A stretch of DNA of 64,000 bases from assembly GCF_029962835.1 (NCBI RefSeq), contig NC_080582.1, forward strand, positions 77,372,177 to 77,436,176, written 5' to 3'. The stretch comes from Magnolia sinica (lineage: Eukaryota > Streptophyta > Magnoliopsida > Magnoliales > Magnoliaceae). The notes beneath the pieces were generated by a model. The model ran no database searches. It saw nothing but the letters and a program-made list of their open reading frames with translations, and was not told the DNA's origin. Both the position numbers and the translations under genes were made by a program. This document shows positions 22,715 to 32,580 of this stretch, one piece after another; positions within the stretch are counted from its first letter, which is position 1, and every line of letters begins with the position of its first letter.

Positions 22715-23160
22715 TCAAAGGATCGTAAATATATTGAACAAAATCTTTTTACAGCCTTTAAAAATAAAAATAAATAAATCTGGATTGTATATCATCGCAA
22801 AAGCTGTACAGGAGGATTCAGGGAGCCCCTGGAGGGCCCCCTATCATAAAAGCAAGAACACGGAAGAGAAAGAAAGAAAGAAGAATGCGAGGAAGCGGCT
22901 GGTGAGGTGGTGCGGATGTAACCCAACCCGGTTTTATCCAGGAAGATTAGCCCGCGAATTTTGGCTGGGAGGGAGGAAGTTTCCAGAAAAAGGAGGTTCT
23001 CCTTGCCTGCACTTCCCATGCAAGCCAAATTGTCTGCCGAGCAGTTGGCTTCTCTTTTTACGGCCTGATTCAGGCAAACCTTGTGATTTGGGCCTGCATA
23101 TTGTAAGAGACAAAAGAGTGCAAGGACCCAAACGAAAATAAATATGCAAAAGCACAATAG
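22715..23160 (-). mobile_element. LINE-type RNase H C-terminal fragment (first)
   Basis: The minus-strand translation includes VKREANCSADNLACMGSAG and LPAKIRGLIFLDKTGLGYIR. These match the end of plant L1-type or reverse-transcriptase-like RNase H domains, where REAN.VAD.LAR is usual. A poly-T (22706-22716) at the low-coordinate side is the expected poly-A tail of a minus-strand LINE. It is degenerate and lacks the RT. Confidence 0.65.
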
Positions 23161-23460
23161 GGGCAGTGATAATTAGCCTATTCGCAGGCTGCCCAGTCCT
23201 GTTCTGTCTAAGAATAGAAGACCCCCAATCTTATGGGGAAGGTCTTCCGGCCCATGGAAATACCGGTCCACTTGACCCGCACTCCCCAAACGAGCCAGTT
23301 CATCAGCAGGGGAGTTAGCCTCTCTGGGTGTGTGTGCAAAACACACTTCGATACTAAGAGTGAGAGTCTTGATCCTAGTCTTCCCATCCAACACTTGATA
23401 GATAGATAGATAGAGAGAGAGAGACCTATTTAAGGCCCCATGCAAGTCTGGTTCTCCGTT
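23161..23460 (-). mobile_element. LINE-type RNase H C-terminal fragment (second)
   Basis: The translation gives HTPREANSPADELARLGSAG and LPHKIGGLLFLDRTGLGSLR, parallel to the preceding fragment. The two are therefore a head-to-tail pair of the same domain end, from duplication or repeated insertion. A (GATA)n/(GA)n tract at 23399-23425 interrupts the frame on its N-terminal side. Confidence 0.65.
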
Positions 23461-23974
23461 ATTTATAAAGCTAGAATGGAGTCATATTTGGGGCGGATCT
23501 CGGTGAAAATTCAGCAGCTTAGCCAGAGCAATGATAAGAGGAAGTTAGGATCTTTTTGGTTCATTTAGAACCATCTTGGAAAATATCATACATGATACTG
23601 GTGAGCTACACTAAGGGCCGATACATTATTTTCAATCATGCGGTTCACATTAATCACTGTTGTTACTGAACTTTTAGTCCTGAATCTAACATGGGGTAAC
23701 CCACCTTGTGGCCAGGGTCAATTTCACATAATTTTGGTCAGCCCACCCGAGCTGTGGATCACCAATCACTGTTAAGAATTATTATCAAGAAAACCCTAAT
23801 GGGCCCACGCAGACTCCGGCCTGGCTGTTGTACATGGTTCAAGCCGGGTCCTTTTTAATAAGTAGGCTTGAATTTTAACCCGGAGCCTGGTCCTCGGGCT
23901 TAACACTCCAGCCCATGTCAGGCCCGAAAGTCCGACATGCCATTTTGGTCCATCGACAGCCTTAGTTTTCAGTG
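23461..23974. other. Intergenic, nothing assigned
   Basis: No frame of interest. The stretch 23800-23960 has 'gcctggctgttgtacatggt' and 'ggcccgaaagtccgacatgc', reminiscent of a hAT-like MITE, but I cannot fix ends or a target duplication. Confidence 0.4.
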
Positions 23975-24045
23975 TGAAGTACCTGACGAATGGCTCAGGT
24001 TATGCTTGCATTCTACTCATTGAAACACCGCTGAAATAACCTCTG

Positions 24046-24089
<44 letters not shown>

Positions 24090-24337
24090 AGGGATTGGTT
24101 ACAACCCTAACAAACAGACAATAGTGTTTATCTTATCTTACAGGAGAAGTTGTACATAAGGAGTTTATGGTGATACGAAGCTATCCGGCACCTTCACCTC
24201 CTCATCATAACCCACCAACCAGTCCTGCCACGGATGCAACCCTCCCACTGTCGGACCTCCTCAAGCTGCCTATTCAGCTTCTTCATCAACTGTATGATCT
24301 ACACTCAGTCAATAGAAGAATGAAGATCAGGAGGTAG
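23975..24337 (+). pseudogene. Small secreted peptide gene, copy 2 (intron end and exon 2 only)
   Basis: Exon 2 is 24144-24337 after acceptor 'ttatcttacag', giving 64 aa in phase 1. It opens GEVVHKEFMVIRSYPAPS, has a degenerate core HHNPPTSP and ends KLPIQLLHQLY ... RRMKIRR. Sequence from about 23975 ('gacgaatggctcag') is homologous to the intron of copy 1 (near 21930). No exon 1 with a signal peptide is visible upstream, where LINE pieces and other repeats lie. Without it the product would not be secreted, so I call it a 5'-truncated relic; a distant exon 1 is possible. Confidence 0.6.
24051..24086. repeat. (CT)n microsatellite
   Basis: About 18 uninterrupted TC repeats in the intron-homologous part of peptide copy 2. 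Copy 1 has only 'accctctctctttgtg' at the matching place, so the tract expanded in this copy. Confidence 0.95.
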
Positions 24338-24560
24338 TTGATCAGCCGAAAGGTGCCGATTCCATGATGGTCTCTAGCTATTGTAACCTCGTTTTTGTTA
24401 GTTGTTTTGGAAGTAAGCTATTGCAGGAAGGTCTAAATGCAAGTGCAGAGGTCAGTTGTGTTGAGGCTTACAATTTATGAAGGCAATGAATATAGCTTAG
24501 TTTGCATTATCTTAAGATGCAAAATAGCTTAGAGATGCATTATCTACCAGTGCTTCATAT
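24338..24560 (+). other. 3' flank of peptide copy 2, conserved between copies
   Basis: 'gtctctagctattgtaacct', 'aagctattgcag' and 'gtttgcattatcttaagatg' have counterparts downstream of copy 3 (46240-46390), copy 4 (62790-62900) and the relic at 34.6 kb. This shows that whole genes with flanks were duplicated. Confidence 0.6.
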
Positions 24561-24639
24561 GATGTGATATGATTCAGTGGTAGAACGTCACATTGTATAA
24601 AACAGCGCTGATTGATCATTAATAACTTTTTTTTTTTTT

Positions 24640-24978
24640 TTAAATGAAGTTGAGATTTGTGTGGTCGCTTCGTCCAGATCTTTGCTGCCTTATAAACAGG
24701 CTGGATGGAAAATAAACATTCCGGCGGCCCACAAGATGTGGCTATTCCCCACAAGCCATTGTTTCCCATGGTGTGTTCCACCTATGATAAGCATCTATTT
24801 CATTTTTTGGATCATGTGCAAAACTTATTTTTAAAAAATGATGGACACTGTGGATGTAATCCAAATACATCAAGCTAGGCCCCACGGTCACGGATCCACT
24901 AGCCTCATCACAGGAAATAATTGGAATTGAATGTTTACCATTGAAAACTTCACGAGGCCATGTAAGTTTTGGATCATG
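24640..24978. mobile_element. Long-TIR MITE part, cut by a CACTA element
   Basis: Core pieces 'aacaggctggatggaaaata' and 'gtgttccacctatgataagc' occur, then an inverted arm 'gtggatgtaatccaaataca'. It stops at 'gttttggatcatg' (24978), where the CACTA terminus starts. Confidence 0.55.
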
Positions 24979-25895
24979 CACTACTAGAAAATAGGCCTTT
25001 AGCCATAAATTTTTAGCCTTGGAAAAATAGAGGCTAAATGTGTTTTTCGGCCTCAATTGTTAAGGAACCGAGGCTAAAAGTTCAATTTTCGCATCAAATG
25101 CTAAGGAATCGAGGCTAAAAAGTTTTTAGCCTCAGTTGTAAAAGAATCGAGGCTAAAAGTCTACTTTTTAGCCTCAGTTGCATAGAAACAGAGGCTAAAA
25201 GTCTACTATTTTGCCTCGGTCACATAAGAACCAAGGTGAAAAGTCTATTTTTTAGCCTTAGTTGCATGGGAACCGAGGCTAAAAGTCTACTTTTTTGCCT
25301 CAATTGCATATGAACCGAGGCTAAAAGTCTATTATTTTGCCTCAGTTGCATAGGAACCTAGGCCAAAAGTCTACTTTTTAGCCTCACTTGCATAGAAATC
25401 GAGGCTAAAAGTCTACTTTTTAGCCTCAGTTGTATAAGAACCGAGGCTAAAAGTCTACTTTTTTTGCCTCAGTTGCATAAGAACCGAGACTAAAAGTTTA
25501 CTTTTTTGCCTCAATTGCATAAGAACCGAGGCTAAAAATTTACCATTTTGCCTCAATTGTATAGGAATTGAGGTCAAAAGTCTACTTTTTAGCCTCAGTT
25601 GCATATGAACCGAGGCCAAAAGTCTACTTTTTTTACCTCAGTTGCATAAGAACCAAAGCCAAAGGTTTATTTTTAGCCTCAGTTGCATAGAAACCGAGGC
25701 CAAAAGTTTACTTTTTAGCCTTAGTTGCATAAGAACCGAGGCCAAAAGTCTATTTTGTAGCCTCGTTGCATAAGAACTGAGGCTAAAAGTCTATTATTTT
25801 GCCACTTTTTTACCTCAGTTACTAGGAAAATAAAGCTATAAGTCAACTTTTTAGCCTCGATTACATAAGAACCGAGGCTAAAAGTCTACCATCTA
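24979..25895. mobile_element. CACTA (En/Spm) terminus with subterminal repeat array
   Basis: Begins CACTACTAGAAAA, the classic CACTA terminal inverted repeat. It is followed by about 20 irregular copies of a 42-46 bp unit: 'gcctcagttgcataagaacc' followed by 'gaggctaaaagtctacttt'. Within each unit 'agcctc' and 'gaggct' form an inverted pair, as in the subterminal repeats where CACTA transposases are known to bind. I did not find the opposite terminus, so this is a truncated or decayed element. No transposase. Confidence 0.8.
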
Positions 25896-26245
25896 AACCG
25901 TAGTTATCAACCACACTATTTTAGTACACACGTCATACATGTGTGATATCCAGACCGTTCATCTTTCTAGACCTACCATGGATGGACCCATTAACGAACC
26001 TGATTTAGTTAGGCTAATCCCAATTACCAATTAAAATATTTGGCCATCACCCTCCCCAATGTCTATTATAATTCCCTTTGATGTGGTCCATGGTAGCCAA
26101 TCTGTTTTTGTCTCTACCATCCACTATATGAGCCACCTCATTTAGGCCCAGATCGACAAATCTAGATGTGATGCATAGTTCAGGTGGATTACATCACGTT
26201 GGGCCCTACACTGATCTGATCGGATGGCTTATTGTCCCAATGGGG
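25896..26245. other. Intergenic, MITE debris
   Basis: Words such as 'ccagaccgttcatctttcta' and 'gttcaggtggattacatcac' are MITE-like, but no ends are visible. No gene. Confidence 0.4.
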
Positions 26246-26249
26246 TTGG

Positions 26250-26630
26250 CAGATTCAAATGGTTGGGGGAGCGGATTGCCAGTGAACCCGTGCCCAGAGC
26301 TTGTGGGGCCTATAAAGATGTCCGCGATGGACTCACTCCGTCCATCTAAGTGGTAATAATTCTTTGAACGGTTTGGATGGCATATGCCCACTCCAGACAT
26401 CATGGTCAGTCTAGGAAGGTTTCAACGGTGGATATTTTTGTTCCCACTATTTTGTTGGTGTGGCCCACTTGATTCACAGATATTCCTAATTTTTAGATTC
26501 CTGTCTTATTGTGGTCTTTCAAAACTAAATGGACGGAGTGGATTTGTCACTTACACTCTGTGGACCCCACACAGCCCCAGGCACAGATATATCCTTTTGC
26601 ATAGTCAATCCGCTTGGCACGTACCTAAGA
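26250..26630. mobile_element. Long-TIR MITE, type F (partial)
   Basis: The left end, about 'ggagcggattgccagtgaac' then 'ccgtgcccagagcttgtgg', pairs with the right 'accccacacagccccaggca'. The arms 'gactcactccgtccatctaa' and 'aaatggacggagtggatttg' are inverse. Similar end words recur at 39750-39790 and 43230-43260. Confidence 0.55.
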
Positions 26631-26702
26631 AACAAAGTTACTAGAGCTCTGGGAAATGATATATCCCTCGCCACAGTGCCTCGCCTCCTAAGAGAATCAA
26701 AA

Positions 26703-26765
26703 ATGGCGACTCTGCTTCACCTCTCCCACAAAACCCTAACCCTAGCCCTAAAACCATCAACCTAA
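26703..26765 (+). other. Short ORF resembling an organelle transit-peptide start
   Basis: ATGGCGACTCTGCTTCACC gives MATLLHLSHKTLTLALKPST and then a stop. Basic, serine/threonine-rich and free of acidic residues, it looks like the start of a plastid or mitochondrial preprotein; the +1 frame continues LISTSASFPPSLSATPN. Possibly a gene fragment upstream of the PAIR1/PRD3 relic. I cannot name the protein. Confidence 0.25.
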
Positions 26766-26863
26766 TCTCCACCTCTGCTTCTTTCCCTCCATCTCTCGGC
26801 CACTCCCAACATCACCCCATCCTTCGATGGAGTGATGTTGGGAATTCCCACTAAAACTCCTCA

Positions 26864-26873
26864 CTATATAAAG
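26864..26873 (+). promoter_or_regulatory. TATA box upstream of the PAIR1/PRD3 relic
   Basis: 'ctatataaag' in a GC/AT-balanced stretch is followed by a leader-like, intermittently pyrimidine-rich sequence (26895-27319) with 'gctagggttttaaaatcg' and 'gtgagggttttgatcc', typical of plant 5' leaders. An upstream ATG at 27094 opens a 22-codon frame (MQFSTICSLKFQ...). The ATG of the relic lies at 27320. Confidence 0.5.
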
Positions 26874-27319
26874 CTCGAATGCCCCGCACTTTAAAATTTT
26901 AATTTCCATTCGCTGCAGAAAAGAAACAGAAGCACAGCTCTCTTCTACAGTCTTCAATCTCTACCTGAAGCTAGGGTTTTAAAATCGTTCGAAGAAGATC
27001 AATACATTTTAGAAACCCTTTCTTCTGTCTTCGAACAAAGTGAGGGTTTTGATCCAGGCCTCGATCATCTGACGAAGCTCAAGGCCATCAGAATGCAGTT
27101 CTCTACCATCTGTTCGTTGAAATTCCAGGGTCTCCAGTCGTCACATGAAGCTCTAGACTAAATCGATAGGGTTTTCCTGAATCTCTATCCTTGGAATTGA
27201 TTTATCGTTTTCCTGAATCTCTACCCTTTGAATTGATTTCTCCATGATTTGTTGATGATTTCGAGCAGTAGATGGAGACATAGCATTTATGGAGATTACG
27301 ATCCTCTAAAAATCAGATA

Positions 27320-27632
27320 ATGAAGTTGAAGATCAACAAGGCCTGCGATCTGAGCTCCATTTCTGCCCTTCCACCACATTCCAGGTCCGAATCTATCAAG
27401 AAAACCCGATCCAGTCACATTTATAGTCTTCTTTTGTGGTGATTTTCTCACTCTATTCGTGCAGGAGAGGAAATGCAATCCCACTAGGAGCAGATACTTC
27501 ATTTTTCGGTAAAAGCCAAGGTTCTTCGTAGTTCCGGTCGCATTCGCAATAGTCATTTTCACAAGGCATGTCAATTTCTCAGCTCTCACAGAATTCTCAA
27601 GATGAAATTGTGACAAATGAACATGTAGGGAA
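27320..27632 (+). pseudogene. PAIR1/PRD3-like: PAIR1/PRD3-like meiotic gene, 5' exons only, nonsense-mutated
   Basis: Exon 1 (27320-27384) encodes MKLKINKACDLSSISALPP, which I recognise as the conserved start of rice PAIR1 / Arabidopsis PRD3, needed for meiotic double-strand-break formation in the nucleus. After a short intron (27385-27464, gtccga...gtgcag) exon 2 continues in phase with RRGNAIPLGADTSFFGKSQ, then a Q/S-rich part including SFSQG and ISQLSQNSQDEIVTNE, also typical of the family. Two TAG stops (27529-27531 and 27550-27552) sit where CAG or CAA glutamines are expected. The coiled-coil remainder (the family is normally several hundred residues) is not present downstream; a LINE fragment follows at 28.7 kb. 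Recognition rests on memory of the family, not a search. It could be a real gene only if those codons are intronic. Confidence 0.7.
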
Positions 27633-28721
27633 CTTAGATATTGCCTTAATTTTCCAAATATTTTACATGAATTTATGATACATTTTATTTTCATTTCCTG
27701 CTAATATGACATTATGATGAAATTTTAAAAAATTAAATAAAAATCAAATTTTCTATGGTTTTTCCTTTTTTGGAAGATATTGTGGTGAATTACTGCAAGA
27801 AACTCGATTTTAAGCTCATGATTATAAGCTAAAAATAATAATTTAGTTAGTTCCATTTTCATGTTTTATGGTAGGTTTCTGGAAAGCTCATAGGGAAATT
27901 AGATTAGTTGCTTGAGTTTACATTAGATTTCCCAAGGAAGCTGCGATAATCTTTTACATGAATTGGGGTGGTGATTTTGCATGAAGTCATCTCTATTTAT
28001 TTGAGATTGTGATGATGAACTTGAAAAATAAAATTGAACTTTCTTTGGTTTTTCCCATATAGATCATGGCAAATAAACACAAGAAACTCGATTTTGCCAT
28101 CAGTTTTTAAGTTTCAGAGGAAAAATTAGATTGGCCGTGGGGAGCTTATGTCAGATTAACGGTTGGTAATGTTCAATCGAAGCTATGATTATACGAATGT
28201 GCATGGGGAATTATCCTTACTTTATGTGTAAAGTTTGGTCATAAACCGATAGTCCGAAACTCTCAACTTTGCGCAATAGTGGATGACCCAATTCACTTAA
28301 GTTTCAGCCCCTCCCTTTAGGGTATTTGCATTTCTCCTGCACTCATCTTTCGACTCAAGTTAAGTGATTCTGGACATCGCCTAGGTCCGACTCCTGCGAT
28401 GGACGTCGAGCCCAGTGAGATGGATATTGTTCTATAGTTTGAATGTTATCAGACGTTTGATGTGCGGTCAAGGTCCCCTACGAAGTTTCAGGGTGCTCCC
28501 GAGAGGGGCGGGCCCTTAGAATTTCCCTCGGGCTCATGGCGTTGGGGCTAGTATTACTTATAATCCTAACCTCTCATCATTTGTAGTAAGGGTGGCCCGA
28601 CCTTAATTTCCCTCATGCTAAACGCCCATGCACATTTCGTTGTTCTTAGTTAGTCGGTCGTGGCCCTCGGGCGGCCCCCCGTTGTCGAACTCAGGTTTCT
28701 GTATGGATTTTTCTTGGGACG
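27633..28721. other. Intron-like remainder of the PAIR1/PRD3 relic with internal duplication
   Basis: AT-rich, no frames. Two related segments about 300 bp apart (27711-27815 and 28008-28110) share 'gatgatgaacttgaaaaata'-like starts, 'ctttggtttttcc' and 'aagaaactcgatttt', so part was tandemly duplicated. The last 400 bp (28280-28720) are GC-richer ('ttccctcgggctcatggcgt'), of unknown origin. Confidence 0.45.
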
Positions 28722-29090
28722 TTACATCTTCCAATTGAGAATTCTGTTCTGAATTTTATCAAACAATGGCTGAAAGTACGCATGTTTAGGCCTCCCTTGG
28801 AAGATGGGAACAGCCATGTACTGGAAAGGAGCTGACACCTTGGCAAATCCGATGATAGATGAGGCTGTTATGCTCCTAGCCTCGGACATCACAGATGAAG
28901 GGATGAAGAAGCTCTTGTTTGTATTAATTTTTTGGCCCGATATGATCTCATAGTTGTTTAGGAATTTCTTAATCTTTCTCAAGGAAACTCTAGACTCATT
29001 CACAAATAGAATCATGTCATCTGCAAAGAGGAGGTGGGAGACCATTGGGCAATTAGCGCGAGTCTTAAAGGGCTAGCAGCTTCCCCCCAC
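28722..29090 (-). mobile_element. LINE reverse-transcriptase fragment
   Basis: The minus-strand frame begins MVSHLLFADDMILFVNES, the (F/Y)ADD catalytic box of L1-type RT. It continues with the usual thumb region: SGQKINTNKSFFIPSS, then GFAKVSAPFQYMAVPIFQGR. It covers about 107 residues of an RT that is normally several hundred long; both ends are lost. It abuts copia element 1. Confidence 0.85.
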
Positions 29091-29316
29091 CACAAGCCGG
29101 TCTGATTCATCCGCTTATCCACATCATTTTGCTTAGTGTGTGACATACTGTATTGTGCCTTATGAGCCCTTCATTCTTATAGTATTGATTAAATTCTGTT
29201 GAAGTAAATTCTCTACCGTTATCTGTCCTTAAAACATTCACCTTTCACCTTGACTGTTTTTTCACCATTACTTGAAATTAGTAAAAACATCGAATTTATT
29301 TTTTTATGAAATAAAC

Positions 29317-29955
29317 TCATACTTTCCTTGAGTAGTTGTCAATGAATGTGATAAACCATGATGACCCTCTAGCGAAAACCACGGGCGACGACTCCCAAAC
29401 ATCAGAATGCACATAATTAAGCATGCCTTTACATACATATTTTTCATATTTAAAAGATAACCTAGATGGTTTACCATATATACAATGCTTACATATATTT
29501 AAATCAAAACTTTTAAAAGTTGAAATTAAACAGCGATCAGAAAGTACAGTCATGCTTTGCTCGTTCATGTGGCCCAGACGTGCATGCCACATATGTGTAG
29601 ATGTGGAATCCACCACAGCTGTTACAGCTCCACCTAATGAAGTGCTCTTGATTAACCTGTGAAGATTTTCATACCTCTGTGCTTTCATAACTATGAGTGT
29701 TCTTTTTGAAACCTTAAGAACACCATTGTAACTGGTGAATCTGCACCCAATCGCCTTCAGTGCACCAAGAGATATTAGACACTTAATCATATCAAGAACG
29801 TGCCTCACCTTAGTCAAGGAACGCTCCATCCCATCAAACTTCTTGATGCTCACCGCACTAACGCCCACAACATTACCGGTATTATCATTGCCCATAAATA
29901 CCTGGCAACCATCGCAATCCCTGTAACTGGTGAACCAACCCCGATAAGGAGTCAT
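29317..29955 (-). pseudogene. Copia protease C-terminus, GAG-pre-integrase and integrase zinc-binding region
   Basis: 212 open codons. The protease end leads to the GAG-pre-integrase domain, with HARLGHMNEQSM and CKHCIYGK supplying the HHCC zinc finger, then LNYVHSDVWESSP and ITFIDNYSRKV at the integrase core entry (first catalytic Asp in HSDVW). Beyond a stop, translation near 29190-29250 continues with RTDNGREF, the second catalytic Asp motif, so the integrase core extended further before decay and truncation. Confidence 0.8.
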
Positions 29956-30181
29956 GTGATGTGATGCTCCAGTATCTAGAATTCACTCATCCATACAATC
30001 ATCGTATAAGTGTCCAATTATGGATATAGACAGCACATCACTTCCGCTCGTGCCTTCATTGGATGTGATAGTGTTTGCCTTCCTGGAAGAAGCCTCTAAG
30101 TTCTCTTTCTTAACTTTAGGATTTGTGCAATCATTCTTCATGTGCCTAACCATTCCATAGTTTCAGCACTTTAACTTTTCC

Positions 30182-30662
30182 TTACCCTTGCCCTTGCCCT
30201 TGGAATCTCGATCGAGAAGAACCAGTGTCTCGCTCAGAGTTTCGCCCCCTCATAAACAATGCATCGATAGAAGCCCCCATATTACCATTTTTCTTTCTGA
30301 TCATCACCTTTCCTTGAATTTTTGAGATCGCAATATCAACACTAAGAGACGTTTTATCAATGCCCAATGTGTCTTTGAAAGATTCATACAAAGCCGGGAG
30401 AGAATTCAATAAAACACAAGCTTGATCTTCATCCTTAACCGTTTCCTCCACATCCAACAATTTGTCAAATCATCTTATTAAAGTTACTAATGTGGGCCCC
30501 AACATATCCTGTTTCTGTCATCTTAAGATTGAACAATTGCAACTTCAAGTATAGGCAATTTTCAAGGGAATTTTTCACATTGATATCCCCTAACTTCGCA
30601 CATAAACTTACTGCAGTTTTCTCTTTCATGACATTGTAGAGAACATCATCTATTAAGCACAA
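30182..30662 (-). pseudogene. Copia gag pieces (UBN2-type)
   Basis: Two frames separated by a shift at about 30462: LCAKLGDINVKNSLENCLYLKLQLFNLKM, then DEDQACVLLNSLPALYESFK, the standard plant copia gag order. The basic Q/G-rich end (SRSRFQGQGQG) should lead to a CCHC knuckle, which is out of frame or lost. Confidence 0.8.
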
Positions 30663-30889
30663 TTAGATGAAGGTTCTCGCTTTCTTATCTAACTTGTTTC
30701 ATTCATCATCTTCCATAGATTTTGATCTTTTCTTCAGGACCTCATCCAATCTTTACTAAACTAATTGGCCAATCATTTTGACCTTCCATAATTTAAAATT
30801 ATTTTTCCCGTAGTACTTCTCAACATCATGCTTGGGATTGATAGTCATTGATACTTACTTTCGGATTCAAGCCTGCACCCCAACGTTTT

Positions 30890-30901
30890 GCTGTAATACC
30901 A
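30890..30901 (-). other. Primer-binding site of copia 1, initiator tRNA-Met type
   Basis: 'gctgtaatacca' on + is the complement of TGGTATTACAGC; the usual copia PBS is TGGTATCAGAGC, so two bases differ. The LTR edge (tgttgggggacc) starts at 30904. Confidence 0.7.
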
Positions 30902-30903
30902 CT

Positions 30904-31590
30904 TGTTGGGGGACCACAGAAATACACAGAGATGAATCAAGTGAAGTAATATAATCGCACCAAACAAGCACAACACAATCACACCAATTTTAATGTGGAA
31001 AAACCCTTTAAAAAAAACAACGGCACAAAGCGACAGATAATCACTATAAAAGCAGAAATTTTAAGAGTAGAGAGAATACTGGATTCAAACAAGCCTCAAA
31101 TCACCCCAAGCTATACCCTTGAAACCTTAGGAACGAATTGGAAAAGCTCTTGGATTGCCCTATTTCTGATTTTCACCCATATTTATAACAATAGAAAGAA
31201 TTACAATCAAAATCGAAAACAAATCCCACAGATATACAAGTCTACATAAAATCTACGCATACGTTTGATGAGACCTTCAATGGGTCTCGATGTCATTGAT
31301 AGACCGTCGATGGCATCGAACTAACACCAAAACAGTTCAAAGACAAAATATGGAAAATCAAATTTTCTCGATTGCACTTTGATGGGTCTCGATGGCATCA
31401 AAACTAATCTCGATGACATTAAATAGGTACCCAAATAGTCTGGCAACCAACTGGAGAAATTTCGAATTTCTTCGAAGGGATTGAACATCTATTCAATAAC
31501 ATCAACAAACCCTGTTGTTGAATTGATTTAAGACATCAACAACACTCGATGCCATACAACTGCATCTCTTGGTCTACAAAGAAACAAAAT
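30904..31590 (-). mobile_element. 5' LTR of copia 1 (right edge uncertain)
   Basis: Starts TGTTGGGGGACC after the PBS. The expected ...CA outer edge could be one of several positions between 31540 and 31600, and no second LTR is present to decide. AT-rich, no gene. Confidence 0.6.
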
Positions 31591-31858
31591 ACTATTGAAG
31601 GTAACAGTACTGAAGCTAAGTGTCATGCTATGGTGTTTAGTACATCTAAATTAACATTGATAGGTAATCTTCTCTGAGATATTAGCATTCATTTTTAGGG
31701 CTCTTTATATACTTCCAATGACTAACTTTTTTTTAACTTATATAAGTTAATAAGTTACTTTTTAAGCTTTGGTAAGTGCAATGGTAAAAGTAACTTCTTT
31801 TCCTTCTCTCTCTCTTATTTATTTATTTATCTTTTTAACTTTTATACTTCTCTCTCCA
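31591..31858. other. Intergenic, nothing seen
   Basis: AT-rich sequence with poly-T and (ATTT)n at about 31825-31842. No frames or known repeat ends. Confidence 0.5.
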
Positions 31859-32580
31859 TGTGATGGATGGTCCATGTCAAAAGAGGCCCCACTTAATAGC
31901 CGGTCCACATCACAGGTAGGGCCCACAGGATAGACGACAACATCAAAGGTGGGCCCCACATGATGGATGACCCATATTAACATGTGCCCACATATTAGAT
32001 GGTCTACATCAAAGATCGACCCCTAATGATGAATGGCCTGCCTCCAAAACAAGTCTCGCATGATGAACGTCACACATCGAAGGTGGAGCCCACACGATGG
32101 GGGTGATCCACATCAAAGATGAGCTCCACAAGATGGGTTGGAGATTGAAGGTGGGCCCCACATGATGGATGACCCACATTAAGGTGAGACACATACAAGG
32201 GACAGTCCACATCAAAAGTTTGCCCTTAATGATGAATGGCCCACATCTAACGTGGGCCCGTATGATGGACAACCCACTGAAGGTGATGGGCACACGATGG
32301 ACGGTCCACATCAAAGATGGGCTTCACGTGATGGGCGGTGGTTTTGAAGGTGGGCTTCACATGATGGATGGCCCACATAATGGTGGGCCCCATATAGTGG
32401 ATGGTTCGCATCAAAGGTTGGCCCACATCCAAGGTAGGCCCACATGATGGACAACCCACATTGAAGGTGGGGCCCACAAGATGGACAATCCACATCAAAG
32501 GTGGGTTCCATGTGATGGGTGGTTGATATTGAAGGTGGGCCCCATATAATGGACACTAACATTGATGGTGACCCCGTGTG
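31859..32580. repeat. Satellite-like array of about 33-bp units
   Basis: About 20 irregular repeats built around 'aaggtgggccccacatgatg' plus 'gatggcccacatc'. The overlapping open frames on both strands (32009-32562) are translations of this array and not genes. The unit shares ggtgggccccac(c)atgatg with the MITE arm next to the termini, suggesting amplification from a MITE end. Confidence 0.85.

Larger units (their letters stand above)
29095..31590 (-). mobile_element. Ty1/copia element 1, 5' half (truncated)
   Basis: Minus strand order: LTR (about 31590-30904), PBS, gag pieces (30662-30182), protease and GAG-pre-integrase (29955-29317), then the start of integrase down to about 29100, where a LINE fragment replaces the rest. 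Stops separate the pieces. No RT, RNase H or 3' LTR. Confidence 0.8.

Noticed and set aside
22792-23157. 121- and 150-codon ORFs on both strands as host genes
   Set aside because: One minus frame is the LINE RNase H remnant; the plus frame is its shadow.
23461-23974. Exon 1 of peptide copy 2, starting at an ATG near 23477
   Set aside because: The frame lacks the hydrophobic signal peptide and splice position shared by copies 1, 3 and 4.
24979-25895. Regularly spaced repeats resembling a CRISPR array
   Set aside because: Units are irregular, spacers are not unique, the array starts at a CACTA terminus, and the sequence is plant nuclear DNA.
27296-27694. 132-codon ORF on the minus strand
   Set aside because: Antisense shadow of the PAIR1/PRD3 relic; the plus strand carries the recognisable protein and splice sites.
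32009-32562. Overlapping 80-100-codon proteins on both strands
   Set aside because: They are translations of the 33-bp satellite array; residues repeat with its period and carry no domain.
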